A stretch of DNA of 64,000 bases from Pseudomonas kermanshahensis (GCF_014269205.2 NZ_JABWRY020000001.1:496001-560000); one strand, 5' to 3'. Positions 27,024-37,676 are shown, numbered from the stretch's first letter. Translations and numbers: made by a program. The notes: generated from the sequence alone by a model not told the origin.

Positions 27024-27446
27024 ATGCTGAAACTAAATTCCCTTGTACCCGAGCTTATCGTTTCCGACCTTACGCGAAGCCTTGCCTTCTACTGCGACAT
27101 CCTTGGCTTCAGGGTCGAGTATGAGCGTCCAGAAGACCATTTTGCCTTCCTGTCCTTCGGCGGCAGTCAGCTGATGCTGGAGCAGGACTGGCACAGTGAA
27201 TCGCCATGGCGGGTAGGCCCACTTGAGCCGCCCTATGGGCGAGGTATTAACCTGTCTATCGAATGCCCAGACGCTTCAGCGCTGGTTACGGCACTGGAGG
27301 CGGGCGGGTATCCGCTTAGAAACCCAGTTGAAGAGCGTTGGTACCGCAGCGGTGAGTTTCTGTTCGGGCAGCGCAATTTTCTGGTGCTTGATCCTGATGG
27401 CTACTTGCTGCGGTTTGCAGAAGCTATTGGCAGCAAACCCTGCTGA
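27024..27446 (+). CDS. VOC-family protein (bleomycin-resistance-like)
   Basis: 140 residues with the vicinal-oxygen-chelate pattern: PELIVSDLTRSLAFYCDILGFRVEYE at the N-terminus, a central FAFLSFGGSQLMLEQ, and a second module ending FLVLDPDGYLLRFAE. Closest in appearance to bleomycin-binding or glyoxalase-like proteins. AAAGGAG precedes the ATG. No neighbouring resistance genes; the actual ligand is unknown. Confidence 0.8.
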   Translation: MLKLNSLVPELIVSDLTRSLAFYCDILGFRVEYERPEDHFAFLSFGGSQLMLEQDWHSESPWRVGPLEPPYGRGINLSIECPDASALVTALEAGGYPLRNPVEERWYRSGEFLFGQRNFLVLDPDGYLLRFAEAIGSKPC

Positions 27447-27540
27447 TTACTCTAGGCACTGTACAGTTGGCCCGATACACCTGTGAGCGAGACGTGGAGA
27501 ACGGCGCGTGCTTGCCGCGACCTTGAGTAGTGGATTTGAG

Positions 27541-27567
27541 ATCGAGCGCCGCCCGCGCGGCGCTCGT
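27541..27567. repeat. GC-rich palindrome, second copy
   Basis: Shares 26 identical bases with 16220-16245 (perfect CGAGCGCCGC / GCGGCGCTCG stem, CCGC loop). Lies after the VOC gene. Confidence 0.75.
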
Positions 27568-27664
27568 TCTTGAGAGCGCTGCAGATCTGAAGGCATGCAC
27601 CTGTTAGCCACAGTGCAATGCCATGGCGCGTACCTGATGCCGCCCCCAGCCAAAATCCAGGCGA

Positions 27665-27694
27665 AAAAAAAACCGACCATAAGGTCGGTTTTTT
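27665..27694. terminator. bidirectional terminator next to tRNA-Leu
   Basis: AACCGACC-ATAA-GGTCGGTT with an A-run on one side and a T-run on the other. It lies just after the 3' end of the minus-strand tRNA. Confidence 0.88.
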
Positions 27695-27702
27695 CCGGAT
27701 TT

Positions 27703-27787
27703 TGGTGCCCCGAGGGAGACTCGAACTCCCACTCCTTTCGAAAACGGATTTTGAATCCGCCGCGTCTACCAATTCCGCCATCAGGGC
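27703..27787 (-). tRNA. tRNA-Leu (anticodon CAA)
   Basis: 85 nt including an encoded CCA. Read on the minus strand it starts GCCCTGA, pairs with TCGGGGC at the 3' end, has the D-loop GGTAGACGC, anticodon arm GGATT-CAAAA-TCC with anticodon CAA, a class II variable arm, and the T-loop GTTCGAGTC. Reads UUG leucine codons. Confidence 0.95.
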
Positions 27788-27893
27788 AGTGGCGCGCAGT
27801 ATAGAGAGGTGCTTCTGGTCGGTCAATCGGGTTTCATGGTCAATTTTCACACATTGGGCTAAACTTCCCGGCCCTGCCGAACCGAACATCATC

Positions 27894-30073
<2,180 letters not shown>

Positions 30074-30115
30074 CTGTCAGCACTAAAATATTAAAATTCA
30101 GTAATGGAGTGCCTC

Positions 30116-30451
30116 ATGAGCTTTCTGATTCCCGCCGCTTACGCGGACGCAGCTGCACCAGCCGCCGGCCCAGCCGGTACCGGTTTTGAATGGATCTTCC
30201 TGGTCGGCTTCCTGGTCATCTTCTACCTGATGATCTGGCGTCCACAGGCCAAGCGCGCCAAAGAGCAGAAGAACCTGCTGGGCAACTTGCAGAAAGGTGA
30301 CGAAGTTGTCACCAACGGCGGCATCGCCGGCAAAATCGTCAAAGTTACCGATGACTTCGTGGTGCTGGAAGTGTCCGACACCGTCGAGCTGAAGTTCCAG
30401 AAGGGCGCCATCGCCGCGACCCTGCCAAAAGGTACGCTCAAGGCTATCTGA
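30116..30451 (+). CDS. yajC: Sec translocon accessory subunit YajC
   Basis: 111 residues; single N-terminal transmembrane helix (GFEWIFLVGFLVIFYLMIW) followed by the conserved RPQAKRAKEQKNLLGNLQKGDEV. Component of the SecDF-YajC complex. The ATG at 30116 follows GGAGTGCCTC; an upstream in-frame ATG at 30104 is part of that sequence. Confidence 0.94.
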   Translation: MSFLIPAAYADAAAPAAGPAGTGFEWIFLVGFLVIFYLMIWRPQAKRAKEQKNLLGNLQKGDEVVTNGGIAGKIVKVTDDFVVLEVSDTVELKFQKGAIAATLPKGTLKAI

Positions 30452-30474
30452 GTTACCGGTTTTATTTTTCCAGT

Positions 30475-30495
30475 CGGGGCGCGCAACGCGCCCCG
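30475..30495 (+). other. hairpin between yajC and secD
   Basis: Nine-base stem CGGGGCGCG / CGCGCCCCG with a CAA loop, ending about 20 nt before the secD start. No T-run follows, so it may influence mRNA processing or secD translation rather than stop transcription. Confidence 0.5.
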
Positions 30496-30515
30496 CGTCT
30501 TGAACGGGCGGCGTG

Positions 30516-32378
30516 ATGCTGAACAAATACCCTCTGTGGAAATACGCACTGATCTTGCTAGTACTGGCGATCGGTTTTATTTATTCCGCTCCCAACCTCT
30601 ACCCGGATGACCCGGCGGTGCAAGTCAGTGGTGCCAGTTCGGCGCTGCAGGTAAGCCAGGCCGACCTCGATCGCGTCACCAAGGCGCTGACCGATGCCGG
30701 TATCACCGTCAAGGGCGGCAGCCTGGGTGAGAAGGGCAGTGCGCTGATTCGCCTGACCAATCAGGAAGACCAGCTTCCAGCCAAGGATGTAGTGCGCAAG
30801 GCACTGGGCGATGATTACGTCGTGGCCCTGAACCTGGCACAAACCACTCCGCAATGGCTGCGCAACCTGGGTGCAAGCCCGATGAAACTGGGCCTGGACC
30901 TGTCCGGTGGTGTGCACTTCCTGTTGGAAGTGGACATGGACAAGGCCATGAGCGCCCGCATGAAGGTCTATGAAGGCGAGGTCAAAACCCTCCTGCGCAA
31001 AGAGCGCATCCGCTACCGCAGCCTGCCTCAGCAGGATGGCGGCATCATGCTGGGCTTCTCTGACGATGCAACCCGCGAGCAGGCACGTGCCCTGATCCGC
31101 AAGAATTTCAGTGATTTCGACCTGACCGCCACCGAGCGTAATGACCTCGCTGTGCTGCGTCTGGCGCTGACTCAGGCGAAAGTCGCCGAGATCCGTGAAT
31201 ACTCGATCAAGCAGAACCTGACCACCGTCCGCAACCGTGTCAACGAGCTGGGCGTGGCCGAGCCGCTGGTTCAGCGCCAAGGCGCCAACCGTATCGTGGT
31301 CGAGCTGCCAGGCGTGCAGGACACTGCCGAAGCCAAGCGTATCCTCGGCAAGACGGCCAACCTGGAGTTCCGCTTCGGTGCCGAGCCGGGTGCGTCCAAG
31401 GCGACCACCGAGGTCTTCGAATTCCGTGAGGGCGGCCGTTCCGCCCCGGTCGAGCGTGGCCTGATCATCACCGGTGACCAGGTCACCGACGCCCAGGCCA
31501 GCTTCGACGAGCATGGCCGTCCGCAAGTGAACATCCGCCTGGATGGCCACGGCGGCGAGCTGATGAGCCGCGCCACGCGCAGCAACGTCGGCCGCAGCAT
31601 GGCGGTGATCTTCATCGAGCAGAAGCCCGTCACTCGCTACGTCAAGCAGACGGTCGACGGCGTCGAGAAGGAAGTGCCGGTACAGAGCTTCCAGGAAGAG
31701 AAAAAGATCATCAGCCTGGCGACCATCCAGTCGCCACTGGGCAGCCAGTTCCGTATCACCGGCCTGAATGGCCAGGGCGAATCGTCCGAGCTGGCGCTGC
31801 TGCTGCGTGCCGGTGGTCTGGCCGCGCCGATGTACTTCGCTGAAGAACGTACCATTGGCCCAAGCCTGGGTGCGGACAACATCACCAAGGGTATCGATGC
31901 TTCGCTGTGGGGCATGCTGTTCGTCTCGCTGTTCATCATCGCCATCTACCGCGGCTTCGGCGTGATCGCCACCGTCGCCCTGGCGGGCAACATGGTGCTG
32001 CTGCTGGCGCTGATGTCGCTGCTGGGTGCAACCCTGACCCTGCCGGGTATTGCCGGTATCGTGTTGACCATGGGTATGGCGGTAGACGCCAACGTGCTGA
32101 TCTTCTCGCGTATCCGTGAGGAGCTCAAAGCCGGCATGTCGGTGCAGCGCGCCATTCACGAAGGTTTCAACCGCGCCTATACCGCGATCATCGACGCCAA
32201 CCTGACCAGCCTGCTGGTCGGCGGCATCCTGTTCGCCATGGGTACCGGCCCGGTCAAGGGCTTTGCGGTCACCATGTCCCTCGGGATTTTCACCTCGATG
32301 TTCACCGCCGTCATGGTGACCCGCGCTATGGTCAACCTGACCTGTGGCGGGCGTGACATCAAGAAGCTGTGGGTTTGA
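30516..32378 (+). CDS. secD: protein translocase subunit SecD
   Basis: 620 residues. Uses the proton gradient to complete protein export. First helix at residues 8-26, large periplasmic domain with LGLDLSGGVHFLLEV, then five C-terminal helices with the RND-type GMAVDANVLIFSRIREEL motif near 525. GTG at 30513 directly precedes the ATG; the ATG was taken as start. Translated with secF 10 nt later. Confidence 0.96.
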   Translation: MLNKYPLWKYALILLVLAIGFIYSAPNLYPDDPAVQVSGASSALQVSQADLDRVTKALTDAGITVKGGSLGEKGSALIRLTNQEDQLPAKDVVRKALGDDYVVALNLAQTTPQWLRNLGASPMKLGLDLSGGVHFLLEVDMDKAMSARMKVYEGEVKTLLRKERIRYRSLPQQDGGIMLGFSDDATREQARALIRKNFSDFDLTATERNDLAVLRLALTQAKVAEIREYSIKQNLTTVRNRVNELGVAEPLVQRQGANRIVVELPGVQDTAEAKRILGKTANLEFRFGAEPGASKATTEVFEFREGGRSAPVERGLIITGDQVTDAQASFDEHGRPQVNIRLDGHGGELMSRATRSNVGRSMAVIFIEQKPVTRYVKQTVDGVEKEVPVQSFQEEKKIISLATIQSPLGSQFRITGLNGQGESSELALLLRAGGLAAPMYFAEERTIGPSLGADNITKGIDASLWGMLFVSLFIIAIYRGFGVIATVALAGNMVLLLALMSLLGATLTLPGIAGIVLTMGMAVDANVLIFSRIREELKAGMSVQRAIHEGFNRAYTAIIDANLTSLLVGGILFAMGTGPVKGFAVTMSLGIFTSMFTAVMVTRAMVNLTCGGRDIKKLWV

Positions 32379-32388
32379 GGGAGCTGCG

Positions 32389-33297
32389 ATGAAAACCATC
32401 AACTTCATGGGCGTGCGCAATGTCGCGTTCGCCATCACTGTGCTCCTTACCGTCCTGGCGTTGTTCAGCTGGTGGCAGAAGGGCCTGAACTTCGGCTTGG
32501 ATTTCACCGGCGGTACGCTGATCGAGCTGACCTACGAGCGCCCGGCCGACCTCAAGGCGGTACGTGCCGAGCTGGTCGAGTCCGGTTTCCACGAGGCTGT
32601 GGTGCAGAGCTTCGGCGCTACCACCGACCTGCTGGTGCGTATGCCGGGCGATGACCCGCAGCTGGGCAGCAAGGTTGCCGAGGCGCTGCAGAAGGCCGGC
32701 GGCGACAACCCGGCCACGCTCAAGCGCGTCGAGTTCGTTGGCCCGCAGGTGGGTGAAGAGCTGCGTGACCAGGGTGGCATGGGCATGCTCCTGGCCCTGG
32801 GCGGCATCCTTATCTACCTGGCCTTCCGCTTCCAGTGGAAATTCGCCGTGGGTGCGATTGTCTCGCTGATCCACGACGTGGTGGTGACGCTGGGTATTCT
32901 GTCGTTCTTCCAGATTACCTTCGACCTGACGGTATTGGCGGCGGTGCTGGCGATCATCGGTTACTCGCTCAACGACACCATCGTCGTATTCGACCGGGTG
33001 CGTGAGAACTTCCGCGTGATGCGCAAGGCGTCGCTGATCGAGAACATCAACGTCTCGACCACCCAGACCCTGCTCCGTACCATCGCCACCTCGGTGTCGA
33101 CCTTGCTGGCCATCGCTGCGCTGCTGTTCTTTGGTGGTGACAACCTGTTCGGCTTCTCGCTGGCGCTGTTCATTGGCGTCATGGCCGGTACCTACTCGTC
33201 GATCTACATCGCCAACGTGGTACTGATCTGGCTGAACTTGAACAGCGAAGACCTGATTCCGCCAGCCAAGGCTGAGGGTGTGGACGAGCGTCCGTAA
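32389..33297 (+). CDS. secF: protein translocase subunit SecF
   Basis: 302 residues. Partner of SecD, six helices, with GLDFTGGTLIELTYE near residue 38 and the conserved GYSLNDTIVVFDRVREN in helix 4-5. The frame extends into secD, but the ATG at 32389 has GGGAG before it and matches the family start. A strong terminator follows. Confidence 0.96.
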   Translation: MKTINFMGVRNVAFAITVLLTVLALFSWWQKGLNFGLDFTGGTLIELTYERPADLKAVRAELVESGFHEAVVQSFGATTDLLVRMPGDDPQLGSKVAEALQKAGGDNPATLKRVEFVGPQVGEELRDQGGMGMLLALGGILIYLAFRFQWKFAVGAIVSLIHDVVVTLGILSFFQITFDLTVLAAVLAIIGYSLNDTIVVFDRVRENFRVMRKASLIENINVSTTQTLLRTIATSVSTLLAIAALLFFGGDNLFGFSLALFIGVMAGTYSSIYIANVVLIWLNLNSEDLIPPAKAEGVDERP

Positions 33298-33328
33298 GGG
33301 CTTTTCCTACGCCGTTTGGCGAATCAAG

Positions 33329-33361
33329 AGGCGCGAGTATTGAACTCGCGCCTTTTTTTTT
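33329..33361 (+). terminator. terminator after secF
   Basis: Perfect stem AGGCGCGAGT / ACTCGCGCCT followed by nine T residues. Confidence 0.92.
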
Positions 33362-33417
33362 GCTCCAAGGCAGGGAGAAGGCGGGCCAAGTCCCGCGGGT
33401 ATGATCAGGAGGTTCAC

Positions 33418-33966
33418 GTGAATAAATCAATGCTGGTGGGTGCGGTGCTGGGTGCTGTCGGTGTAACTGCCGGAGGTGCTGTGGCGACCTACAGCTTGGT
33501 GAACAAAGGGCCTGAGTACGCCCAGGTCACCGACGTGCAGCCAATCAAGCAGCAAGTGAAGACGCCGCGTGAAGTCTGCAAGGACGTCACCGTGACGCGT
33601 CAGGCGCCGGTCAAGGACCAGCACCAGATCGCAGGTACGGTGGTGGGTGCCCTGGCCGGCGGCCTGCTGGGTAACCAGATCGGCGGCGGTACCGGCAAGA
33701 AGATCGCCACCGTGGCCGGTGCGGTCGGTGGTGGTTATGCCGGTAACAAGGTGCAGGAAGGCATGCAAGAGCGTGATACCTACACCACGACGCAAACCCG
33801 CTGCAACACAGTCCACGACATCAGCGACAAGGTCGTTGGGTATAACGTGAAGTACACCATTGGTGATCAGGTAGGGCAGGTGAAGATGGACCACGAGCCT
33901 GGCTCGACCATTCCCGTGGACAAGAATGGCAAGCTGATCCTCAGCGAGAATCAGGCCGGGCAGTGA
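33418..33966 (+). CDS. glycine-zipper 2TM domain protein
   Basis: 182 residues. N-terminal hydrophobic segment (MLVGAVLGAVGVTAGGAVATY), then the glycine-zipper pattern VVGALAGGLLGNQIGGGTGK and VAGAVGGGYAGNKVQEGM near residues 78-118, as in SlyB or the rickettsial 17-kDa antigen. Likely an envelope protein. GTG start with AGGAGG 5 nt upstream. The next feature downstream is the REP that bounds the quorum-sensing island. Confidence 0.82.
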   Translation: MNKSMLVGAVLGAVGVTAGGAVATYSLVNKGPEYAQVTDVQPIKQQVKTPREVCKDVTVTRQAPVKDQHQIAGTVVGALAGGLLGNQIGGGTGKKIATVAGAVGGGYAGNKVQEGMQERDTYTTTQTRCNTVHDISDKVVGYNVKYTIGDQVGQVKMDHEPGSTIPVDKNGKLILSENQAGQ

Positions 33967-34003
33967 TCGCCATCTGCTGAAACCCGTTGTATCTGAAATC
34001 CCT

Positions 34004-34099
34004 TGTAGGAGCAGCCTTGTGCTGCGAAGAGTCCAGTGAAAACACCCTAGATCTACTGTGTTTTCACCGGCCTCTTCGCAGCACAAGGCTGCTCCTACA
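34004..34099. repeat. REP pair at the left edge of the ppu island
   Basis: Outer arms 34004-34031 and 34072-34099 (TGTAGGAGCAGCCTTGTGCT and partner) with a further inner pairing CCAGTGAAAACAC / GTGTTTTCACCGG. Same class as 5578-5669. Its right end supplies the last two codons and stop of ppuA. Confidence 0.85.
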
Positions 34100-35519
34100 T
34101 CACTGGGTGAGCGGTTAGCAGCTTGCGAAGCCGTACGCGGTCCGGCTTGCCGGTGGGGGTCAGCGGTATTCGCTCGAGTACTGTGACGCTGGCATTGATC
34201 CCCAGTCGGTCCAGCCCCCCGCTCAGCTCATTCAACCGCTCCTGGGCGTCAGCGATGTTGGCTTGAACCACCACCTGGGCGCGTCGACGATCCTGCTCGT
34301 CAATCAGCATCACCACCCGTTCGAATTTCATGGCCTGTGCAATCTGCGCTTCGAGGGCCGGTGCGAACTGGGTGCCTTGTTTCGTCAGCAGGGCATCGGT
34401 CGAACGCCCCATGGGCATCAGGCTTCCGTCGGGCAGGCGCCGGGCGATATCGCCGGTGGCGTAGGCTTGGTCCTCGCAGGGCATGGGGGGAGGTGGGAAG
34501 TACCCCGAGCCGCGGTGTGCGGAGCGCGCGATGATTTCGCCGACCTCCGGTTGCGCAGGGTCCAACGCTTTCAATGTGACCTCGACATCACCCACCGGGC
34601 GCATGCCGCAACCCACTTGCAGCCCAGGCGCGAAGTTGGCCAGGACCATGCCAAATTCCGTCGAACCATAGATCCGCTTCAGGTGCACACCTAAGTGGCG
34701 TTCGCACTCCAGCACCACATGGTCATCCAGGTAGGCCCCACCACAGAATGGTTTGCTCAGTGCCGGCAGGCGAATGCCGCGGCTTTGCGCGGCCTGGGCC
34801 AGCGCCAGGTACTGTGACGGCAACGCGCTCATCACGCTGATGCGTTGTTCGTGCAGGGTTTGCAGGGTGTTCTCGACCTGGGTGGCATCGCCCAGGTACA
34901 GCGTGGCGCCGGTCAGCAAGGCCGGGAACACATGCAGGTCCACCGCATGCCCGCCATCGAGAGTGTGAATGCTGAGGTAGCGGGCGCTGGCATCGAGGCC
35001 GGCGCTATCGACCCAGTGCATGATTTCCCGGTACAGCCTGTCCTGGCGCCACAGTGCCAGTTTGGGTGCCCCGGTGCTGCCGGACGTTTCCTGCATGCGC
35101 ATTAAGCCGGCGCAGTCACGCCAGGCGGGTGTCTTGAGGTTGACGGGTGTCGGCGAGTGCAGGGTAAAGCCAGGGATGCCCAGGCCCGCCGGCACGATGC
35201 CGGCTTCGGTCACCAGCAGGGCGGCACCGACCTGGCCTAGACGCATGGCGCGTTGGTGGATGCTGCTGGCCACGCTTACAGGGCAATGAATCAGCCCCAG
35301 GCTGGCCATGGCGAACAACAGCGCGACATAACCGCTACTGTTGCCCAGTTGGGTGGCAACCACGTCGCCTTCGCGCAGGCCTGCGGCGTGCAGCCTGGCG
35401 CGCAATTGATCGATGTCATGCAGCAGTTCGCCGTAGCTGCGGGTCTTGCCATGGCTATCGACGATCGCCGGGTGGTCGCGATGGCGTGCAACCATGCTAA
35501 AGAACTGTTGCTGGAACAT
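34095..35519 (-). CDS. ppuA: acyl-adenylating enzyme of the ppu quorum-sensing locus
   Basis: 474-residue ANL-superfamily enzyme (acyl-CoA ligase type). Visible motifs: phosphate-binding ETSGSTGAPK near residue 145, YGSTEFG near 290, YATGDIARRLPDG near 355 followed by the hinge, and the catalytic lysine in PLTPTGKPDR near 458. It should activate an acyl or aryl acid as the adenylate and probably the thioester. AAGGAG lies before the ATG, and a lux box is placed ideally for its promoter, so it should be switched on by quorum sensing. I recall a ligase-like ppuA in the P. putida IsoF ppu locus; identity is by position and type. Confidence 0.8.
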   Translation of the reverse strand: MFQQQFFSMVARHRDHPAIVDSHGKTRSYGELLHDIDQLRARLHAAGLREGDVVATQLGNSSGYVALLFAMASLGLIHCPVSVASSIHQRAMRLGQVGAALLVTEAGIVPAGLGIPGFTLHSPTPVNLKTPAWRDCAGLMRMQETSGSTGAPKLALWRQDRLYREIMHWVDSAGLDASARYLSIHTLDGGHAVDLHVFPALLTGATLYLGDATQVENTLQTLHEQRISVMSALPSQYLALAQAAQSRGIRLPALSKPFCGGAYLDDHVVLECERHLGVHLKRIYGSTEFGMVLANFAPGLQVGCGMRPVGDVEVTLKALDPAQPEVGEIIARSAHRGSGYFPPPPMPCEDQAYATGDIARRLPDGSLMPMGRSTDALLTKQGTQFAPALEAQIAQAMKFERVVMLIDEQDRRRAQVVVQANIADAQERLNELSGGLDRLGINASVTVLERIPLTPTGKPDRVRLRKLLTAHPVM

Positions 35520-35626
35520 GCAGGGGTCTCCTTGGGGGGCAGCCGAACTACAGCTTCAGGTGTCTTCCCTTGCCGTCCATGTGCAAAGCGGTGCAGCCTG
35601 CCGGATGCAGGCTGGTGCCACGCTAG

Positions 35627-35672
35627 TTAATAGGCTGCGCGCGCCGCCTGGTACCTCCCAGAACAGGGAGGT
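35627..35672 (-). promoter_or_regulatory. lux box and -10 of ppuA
   Basis: 35653-35672 is a 20-bp lux/las box with perfect 7-bp half sites ACCTCCC and GGGAGGT. On the minus strand exactly 20 nt separate it from TATTAA (35627-35632), which puts the box centre at -42.5, the standard class II activation position. Predicted leader of about 100 nt. Confidence 0.75.
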
Positions 35673-35870
35673 TGTGGTGCGACTGGCAGTTTTATTACTG
35701 TCTTCGACCGCCTGTGTCGGGTGGGTAACTCGTCGGCGGGCACTATTCGCACGTTGATTTCAAAGTGCCACGTAATTATCTTATCGACCCACCTGAATGA
35801 GGGAGTCGATATTCCCTCGCGTGTCGTCTCGCCATGAGACCACCGTCAAACGGTGCCTACGAGGAAGGGA

Positions 35871-36587
35871 ATGGCCCTACTGGTAATGGATGAGCTGCTG
35901 AAACTCGGCGAAATGGAGCGCTTTGAGGACTGGCTGGCTCACCTGAAACTCCTGACCCGCAAGCTGGGTTACTCGAACTTTCTGATCGGCCTCAAACCTG
36001 CCCCCACGGACGCTTGTCAGCAGGTGCTGATCTACAGTGATTACCCCGATGCCTGGCGTACGCGTTACGACGCCGAATCTTACGCGGCAGTCGACCCCGT
36101 CGTTCAGCACTGCCTGAGCGCCAACCGGCCACTGCTGTGGAACCGCGAGAACTATCGGGGGCCCTCAGAATCGGAATTCTTCGAAGAAGCCGCAGCGCAC
36201 GGGTTGCAGCAAGGGCTGGCGCTGCCGCTGCATGGCCCGCGGGGCGAGGCGGGCATGCTGTGCCTCAAGCCGGATGAGAGCGGCGAGCAGGCGACTGCTG
36301 CGATGATCCAGTCCTTGCCCATGGCAACCCTGCTGCGCGATTACGCGATGGAAGGGATGCTCCGGGCGCGCATTGAATGCTCGGAACCTGTGCACCTGAC
36401 CACCCGGGAGAAAGAGGTGCTGCAGTGGAGCGCGGCGGGCAAGACTACCTGGGAAATCTCGATGATCTTGTCGTGCACGACCTCGGCCATCGACTTCCAC
36501 TTCAAGAACATCCGCCGCAAGTTCCAGGTCAGCTCACGCCAGATGGCGGTGCTCAAGGCCATCCAGCAGAAGTCGATCACGCCCTGA
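35871..36587 (+). CDS. ppuR: LasR-like acyl-homoserine-lactone receptor and activator
   Basis: 238 residues, very like LasR in length and pattern. The ligand domain shows Y58, W62 and D75 (two residues offset from LasR Y56, W60, D73) in YPDAW and VDP, and LPLHGPRGE. The DNA-binding domain has LTTREKEVLQWSAAGKTTWEIS and IRRKFQVSSRQMAV. The GTG at 35853 is in frame, but GAGG stands 6 nt before the ATG at 35871, whose product begins MALL like LasR. Probably binds a long-chain 3-oxo-acyl signal, by analogy with the ppu system. Confidence 0.9.
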   Translation: MALLVMDELLKLGEMERFEDWLAHLKLLTRKLGYSNFLIGLKPAPTDACQQVLIYSDYPDAWRTRYDAESYAAVDPVVQHCLSANRPLLWNRENYRGPSESEFFEEAAAHGLQQGLALPLHGPRGEAGMLCLKPDESGEQATAAMIQSLPMATLLRDYAMEGMLRARIECSEPVHLTTREKEVLQWSAAGKTTWEISMILSCTTSAIDFHFKNIRRKFQVSSRQMAVLKAIQQKSITP

Positions 36588-36590
36588 GTA

Positions 36591-36821
36591 TCACTGTGGG
36601 CGTTGGGCCAGGTCGCTCTCCTCGAGACGGCCGCTGAGGTACAGGCGCAGCAGAATGTACACCGGCGCAGGCACTTGGCTGGTGCATTCGATGCGGCTGG
36701 CACAGGCCTGGCTGATGCCAAAGCGCGACCAGAACTCGGTCTGGCTCTGCTTGAGGCCCAGGCGCAGGCTGATGGCTTGATGGGCGACCTCGCGTACGGC
36801 GGAGGTATTGAGTAGCTTCAT
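36591..36821 (-). CDS. rsaL: RsaL repressor of the signal synthase
   Basis: 76 residues from the ATG at 36821 (an upstream TTG extends the frame but overlaps the lux box). Helix-turn-helix protein with the RsaL signature: LKQSQTEFWSRFGISQACAS, then R-x-E and PAPVYILLRLYLSGRLEESDL. In P. aeruginosa RsaL represses lasI and lies between lasR and lasI in the same orientation as here. Ends 3 bp from the convergent ppuR stop. Confidence 0.88.
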   Translation of the reverse strand: MKLLNTSAVREVAHQAISLRLGLKQSQTEFWSRFGISQACASRIECTSQVPAPVYILLRLYLSGRLEESDLAQRPQ

Positions 36822-36875
36822 CCGGAATCCATCCTGCAAAAGCCGAAAAATTAACAAGCCCGAGTAACTTCGGCC

Positions 36876-36921
36876 ACCTCCCAAATTAGGTAGGATTTTA
36901 TTTATTCAGCGTGAATATACC
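36876..36921 (+). promoter_or_regulatory. lux box and -10 of ppuI
   Basis: 36876-36895 is ACCTCCCAAATTAGGTAGGA: the left half site is identical to that of the ppuA box, the right half is imperfect. The -10 (TATACC, 36916-36921) begins exactly 20 nt after the box, the same spacing as at ppuA. Confidence 0.7.
36903..36917. promoter_or_regulatory. candidate RsaL operator
   Basis: Perfect inverted repeat TATTCA-GCG-TGAATA between the lux box and the ppuI start, overlapping the -10. Position agrees with RsaL blocking lasI beside the LasR site; the assignment is inferred. Confidence 0.45.
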
Positions 36922-36959
36922 GTGGGCGGCAACTCCAACCCCTGCCGGTATTTGCCCCT

Positions 36960-37553
36960 ATGCTTATCTCCATTGATCGCCGCACTAACATCGACCCACA
37001 AGCGCTGAATGCGATGCACAAACTTCGGGCGCGTATTTTCAAGGTTAAAAAGATGTGGGACATCCCACTGATCAACGACATGGAAATCGACGGGTATGAT
37101 GCGCTCGACCCCTATTACATGATCATCAACCGCGAGGACGAGGCGGGTTATGTGTGTGGCTGCTGGCGCATACTGCCGACGACCGGCCCTAACATGCTGG
37201 CGCACACCTTCCCAGAGCTGCTGCATGGGCACCCAGCGCCGTGCTCCGACGCGATCTGGGAGCTGAGCCGCTTCGCCATCGAGCTGCCGGACGGCAACCG
37301 GTTCGGCTTCTCCCAAGGCACCACGCAAGCGATTCATGCCATCGTCAACTATGCCATCAGTTGTGAGGTGAAGCAGTTCGTCACGGTGACCACGGTGGGC
37401 GTGGAGAAGATGTTGATTCGCCTGGGCTTGGATATCAGTCGTTTCGGTCCGGCATTGCAAATTGGCGTTGAACGCGCGGTGGCACTGCGCATTGAATTGA
37501 ATGATAAAACCACGGCGGCCTTGGAAGCGGCAATCAATAGCAACTGCCATTGA
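36960..37553 (+). CDS. ppuI: LasI-like acyl-homoserine-lactone synthase
   Basis: 197 residues. Makes the acyl-homoserine lactone from SAM and an acyl carrier. All eight invariant LuxI-family residues plus D47 are present at LasI-like positions: R23, F27, W33, D44, D47, R70, F84, E101, R104. T at the position in FVTVTTVGVEK suits a 3-oxo-acyl substrate, as in LasI. The base composition is visibly less GC-rich than the flanking core genes, in keeping with an acquired locus. The ribosome site is poor. Confidence 0.92.
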   Translation: MLISIDRRTNIDPQALNAMHKLRARIFKVKKMWDIPLINDMEIDGYDALDPYYMIINREDEAGYVCGCWRILPTTGPNMLAHTFPELLHGHPAPCSDAIWELSRFAIELPDGNRFGFSQGTTQAIHAIVNYAISCEVKQFVTVTTVGVEKMLIRLGLDISRFGPALQIGVERAVALRIELNDKTTAALEAAINSNCH

Positions 37554-37636
37554 ATAGACGCCGGGTGTATTCACGCTGACTTGCCATCAAGTTGTATGAC
37601 CTTCGCCATGCACAGCACACTTATAGCGCCCATAAA

Positions 37637-37660
37637 AAAAGCACCCCGAGGGGTGCTTTT
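37637..37660. terminator. terminator between ppuI and suhB
   Basis: AAAAGCACCCC-GA-GGGGTGCTTTT, symmetrical, so it can serve both convergent genes; closest to the suhB stop. Confidence 0.88.
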
Positions 37661-37676
37661 CTAATACAGCCAGCGC

